Below, one piece after another: positions 5,200-8,065 of a stretch of 8,065 nt of DNA; the stretch's first letter is position 1; every line of letters starts with the position of its first letter. Source of the DNA: DASVWH01 sp036389715 (GTDB lineage Bacteria; Acidobacteriota; Blastocatellia; Pyrinomonadales; Pyrinomonadaceae). The translations under genes were made by a program, and so were the position numbers. The DNA is taken from positions 1 to 8,065 of the forward strand of contig DASVWH010000076.1 in assembly GCA_036389715.1 (NCBI GenBank), written 5' to 3'. The notes beneath the pieces were generated by a model. That model saw only the letters and a program-made list of their open reading frames with translations. It had not been told where the DNA came from and made no database searches.

Positions 5200-8065
5200 C
5201 TAGAAAATCAATCTTGCGCCGACTTGCACTGTCCTCGGACTGTCGTTAATTACGCTCGAAGTGCCGAAGCCGCCCGAAGAGATATTGTTATCCGGCATCC
5301 CGTAATAGTGACGGTTGAAGAGGTTGAAGACCTCGCCGCGAATCTCGAAGGTGACGGTTTCGGTGATGCGCGTCTTCTTCATCAGGCTGAAGTTCTCCGA
5401 GTAGAACGGGAACGGGCGGATGTCGTCGAAGACGGCCGGAGCCGTGCCGAAGAAACGCGACGGGTCGGCGTAGTAAGCCCTGTAGGCCGGATTGGTGACA
5501 TCCGTGGTCGGAGGAGCCTCGAAGTTCGGCGGCGCCGAGAAGCCCGCGCCGTTGACGACCCGGAAAGAGGTCCCGTTCGGGTCGGTCCCGGTCTGAATCG
5601 CCGCGCCCGTCAGATTGGGCCGCAGGACCGCGCCGCGGAAGCCCGCGAAGCCCAGCGTGTTCAGGAACCCGGAATTGTTGGTCGAGACGACCACCAGCGG
5701 GACGCCCGACTGGTAGCGATGGATGCCGCTCACCTGCCAGCCGCCGAGCAGCGTATTGACGATGCCTCCCTGGTTGAGGAATCTTCTCCCCTTCCCGAAA
5801 GGAATTTCAAGGATGTAGTTGAAGACCAGCACGTGCGGAGTGCTGTTAGGCGAAACGGTCCGCACGCGCTCATACGGGTTCTGCGGAGCATTGACGGGCG
5901 TGCCGCCGTAAAGGTCTTCGGCAGCCGTCCCGGTCAGCCTGGAGAAGGTGTAGGCGATGTCGAACTGCATGCCCTGCGTGAAACGGCGGCCGAGCTTGAC
6001 TTGCAGGGCGTTGTACCAGCTCTGCCCCTGGCTCTCCTGAATGTTATTGATCCTGCCGTATTGCGGGAAGGGGCGCAGGGACTGGGCCACGGTCCCGTTG
6101 AAGCCCTGGAAGACGGCATTCGGGCTTGCCGCGAGCGTAAAGCCGACGCTCTGCGCGTAGGCGCGCTCGGCGGGCGTGACAGCGGCGAGCGGCTTGTTGA
6201 GCAAAGGATTGCCCAGGCGCAGGGCTTCAAAGGGCACTGCGTTGATGCGTCCGATGTCGGAGCGCAGGCGCGTCCCCCTGCTCCCGATGTAGCCGACGGA
6301 GGCTGCGAAATTCGCGGGCAGCTCGCGCTGCACGTCCAGACTCCATTGCTGCGTCCGGCCTGCCTTGTAGTCCTTCTGGATGTAAGAGATGTCCTCGCCG
6401 CCGATGAACTGGTTGTTCGGGTCTACGGCAGGGCGGGCCGGGTAAGTGCTCAGGAAGAAGTTGGCGTCCGCGCCGAACTGCGGGCGGGCGACCGTCGTGT
6501 TGTAGCCTTCCGTGCCCTCGCTCGAAGAGACATCGCCCGCGAAACCGAAGAGAATCGGCGCGTAATAGATGCCGTAGCCGCCGCGCACGACCGTCTTATT
6601 GTTGAGCGAGTAGGCGAAACCGATGCGCGGCCCGATGTTGGAGTAATCGGTCTCTGCGAGTCCCTCGTTCTGCGCCTTGACCTGTGCGTTCGGGTCGGCC
6701 GAGACGAGCGCTCCGAGGCGTCCGACGGCAGGGTTCAGGACGGTCGGGTCGAAACTGCGATAGCGCCCGTGCGACTCTGTGCGCGGGAAGTTGATCTCGT
6801 AGCGCACGCCGACGTTGAGCGTCAGCTTCTGCGTCAGCTTAATATCATCCTGCGCGAAGACGGCCGGGTAAAAGTAGCGCCAGCCCGGGTCCATCGTCTT
6901 GTTGCTGTTGAAAGACCACTCGGTCGCGCCCGTAATCAGGCTCGCCAGCGGCCAGCCCTGGTCGTTCACGTCCCCGTTGGCCGTTTGCAGGTGGCGGAAG
7001 TTGAACCAGCCGCCCGGAGCGCGCAGCTCGACGGGATTGAATTGCTGCCAGCGGACATCGCCGCCGACGCGCAGCGTATGGCGTCCGCCAACCCAGGTCA
7101 CGAAATCCGAGGCCTGGACCAGGTTGTCTGCGAAGGGCGAGTTGTTGACCCAGGTTCCGCCGAAGCCCTGAGCGCCGCGCGGGTCAATCAGCGAGTTGTA
7201 GCCGGGGAAGTCTATCGAGGGTAAAGCGCCTCCGGTGACCGAGCCCTGCGGGATGCCGAGGCTGAAGGGATCGCTCGCATTGCCGGTCACGCCGGGGCTC
7301 TGGTTGAAGGTCTCATTGCGGCTAAAGCCGATGTTGAAATGGTTGAGCAGCGTCGAAGAGATGGTCCAGTCGTGCTGCACCCTGGCGATGTGCGCGGTGA
7401 TGATCTGGTCGGATGTTCCCCACGCCGTCAAGGGTCTCGAATAGCGCGGGAATCTCGCCCCGATGCTTGAGATGGTGCTGCTTTGACGATTTGAATAACT
7501 GACCGACAGGCGCTGCGCCGCCGTCACCGCATGGTCAATCTTGAACACGTAGTTATTCATGTTCGTCGGGACGCTGGACGAAGCCAGGTAGTTGCGAAAG
7601 ACGCCGGGGCGCGTCGGCAGCGGGAAGAGCTGCATCAGCCTCTGCCCGACGGGGTCCTGCGCCGAAGCCGGAATCAGATTATTGGGGAAGGGCGTGCGCG
7701 AGCCCGGAGGGCCACTGCGCGGGTTGTAGACCTGTACGCCGTGCCCGAAGAACCCGAGCACACTCGGGTCTGTAAAGAGTTCGCCGAAGTCGCCCTGGCG
7801 CATTCTCAAAGTCGGGACGGTGATGAAAGCATTCTCCGTCTGGCTGAAGCGATAGCCTTCGTAGTTGAAGAAGAAGAAGGTGCGATTTTTCAGCTTGAGG
7901 AAAGGCGAGCCGACTCCCTCGCCGAAGCGCGGCAGGGTCAGCGGGCCGCCGACGTTGAAGCCGAAATCGTGCTGGCGGTCAATCAGCCTTTCCTGTCCGT
8001 TCGCGTTATTGAAGAAGGTGTTGGCGTTGAGCGCGTCGTTGCGGTGCAGCCAGTAAAGCTCGCCG
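5200..8065 (-). CDS. Oar/SusC-like TonB-dependent outer-membrane receptor, N-terminus off window
   Basis: The last 954 codons and the TAG stop are visible; the frame is open past 8065, so the signal peptide, any carboxypeptidase-like (CarboxypepD_reg) domain and most of the plug are not seen. The first visible part, GELYWLHRNDALNANTFF, then FGFNVGGPL and KNRTFFFFNYEGYR, is the conserved end of the plug in Oar-like receptors. What follows is a long beta-barrel rich in aromatic and Asn/Gly turns (for example LNHFNIGFSRNETF, HTLRVGGDVRWQQF, KLTLNVGVRYEINF, NIGPRIGFAYSLNNKTVVRGGYGIYY, FDIAYTFSRLTG, EVFNLFNRHYYG). It ends in VQVGARLIF, whose terminal Phe is the usual barrel-assembly signal. Such proteins import large substrates using TonB energy; in glycan loci the substrates are oligosaccharides, and that role is inferred here from the GH43 and GH2 genes. 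Met/Leu codons near 7803-7809 are internal and not the start, because homologous sequence continues upstream in frame. Confidence 0.93.
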   Translation of the reverse strand, partial: GELYWLHRNDALNANTFFNNANGQERLIDRQHDFGFNVGGPLTLPRFGEGVGSPFLKLKNRTFFFFNYEGYRFSQTENAFITVPTLRMRQGDFGELFTDPSVLGFFGHGVQVYNPRSGPPGSRTPFPNNLIPASAQDPVGQRLMQLFPLPTRPGVFRNYLASSSVPTNMNNYVFKIDHAVTAAQRLSVSYSNRQSSTISSIGARFPRYSRPLTAWGTSDQIITAHIARVQHDWTISSTLLNHFNIGFSRNETFNQSPGVTGNASDPFSLGIPQGSVTGGALPSIDFPGYNSLIDPRGAQGFGGTWVNNSPFADNLVQASDFVTWVGGRHTLRVGGDVRWQQFNPVELRAPGGWFNFRHLQTANGDVNDQGWPLASLITGATEWSFNSNKTMDPGWRYFYPAVFAQDDIKLTQKLTLNVGVRYEINFPRTESHGRYRSFDPTVLNPAVGRLGALVSADPNAQVKAQNEGLAETDYSNIGPRIGFAYSLNNKTVVRGGYGIYYAPILFGFAGDVSSSEGTEGYNTTVARPQFGADANFFLSTYPARPAVDPNNQFIGGEDISYIQKDYKAGRTQQWSLDVQRELPANFAASVGYIGSRGTRLRSDIGRINAVPFEALRLGNPLLNKPLAAVTPAERAYAQSVGFTLAASPNAVFQGFNGTVAQSLRPFPQYGRINNIQESQGQSWYNALQVKLGRRFTQGMQFDIAYTFSRLTGTAAEDLYGGTPVNAPQNPYERVRTVSPNSTPHVLVFNYILEIPFGKGRRFLNQGGIVNTLLGGWQVSGIHRYQSGVPLVVVSTNNSGFLNTLGFAGFRGAVLRPNLTGAAIQTGTDPNGTSFRVVNGAGFSAPPNFEAPPTTDVTNPAYRAYYADPSRFFGTAPAVFDDIRPFPFYSENFSLMKKTRITETVTFEIRGEVFNLFNRHYYGMPDNNISSGGFGTSSVINDSPRTVQVGARLIF

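Noticed and set aside
5224..7224. 666-codon open frame on the plus strand
   Set aside because: It is fully antisense to the receptor gene. Its translation is Arg/Val/Asp/Ala-rich with no recognisable domain, as expected of the complement of a GC-rich gene.
7801..7809. Possible internal start of a shorter receptor (TTG/ATG near 7809 and 7803)
   Set aside because: The frame stays open upstream to the window edge and encodes conserved Oar-like receptor sequence there, so these codons are internal.
7865..7878. GAA trinucleotide run (four TTC codons on the minus strand)
   Set aside because: It encodes the FFFF of the family-typical KNRTFFFFNYEG segment; a triplet run would not shift the frame, so phase variation is not supported.

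Overview
This GC-rich window appears to come from a Gram-negative bacterium. Acidobacteriota is the best guess, possibly a Blastocatellia-like lineage, but this is an inference from gene style and not from any marker gene. The main clue is the large outer-membrane receptor of the Oar-like, TonB-dependent type, whose family is greatly expanded in that phylum. Its recognisable signatures are an RND.LNA..FF segment, a following GGP motif, KNRTFFFFNYEG, and a C-terminal phenylalanine.

All five supported genes lie on the minus strand, so transcription runs from high to low coordinates, with short gaps. In that order they are: (1) an Oar/SusC-like TonB-dependent receptor whose N-terminus is off the window (5200-8065); (2) a 576-residue exported tetratricopeptide-repeat protein with about 13 repeats (3431-5161); (3) a 232-residue exported protein with a probable concanavalin-like beta-sandwich and no recognised function (2716-3414); (4) an exported glycoside hydrolase of family 43 (1477-2601); (5) an exported glycoside hydrolase of family 2 whose C-terminal half is off the window (1-1423). 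Gaps between genes are 38, 16, 114 and 53 bases. No stretch over 300 bases lacks a gene. No tRNA, rRNA, CRISPR array, insertion sequence or phage gene was seen.

The set reads as a polysaccharide-utilisation locus. The receptor would import glycan fragments, the two exported glycosidases would trim arabinose-, xylose- or galactose-containing oligosaccharides, and the beta-sandwich and TPR proteins would be accessory binding or scaffold parts. No SusD homologue is recognisable, and the TPR protein occupies the place next to the receptor where SusD sits in Bacteroidota loci. The promoter and any regulator must lie beyond position 8065 if this is one transcript.

Non-coding details of note are a GC-rich hairpin with a U-rich flank that encloses the apparent start of the TPR gene (5141-5179), a degenerate 28-base tandem duplication of the start of the family 43 gene that creates a 13-codon out-of-frame leader (2574-2629), and a small hairpin before the family 2 gene (1435-1451). 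Several long open frames on the plus strand are antisense shadows of these genes.
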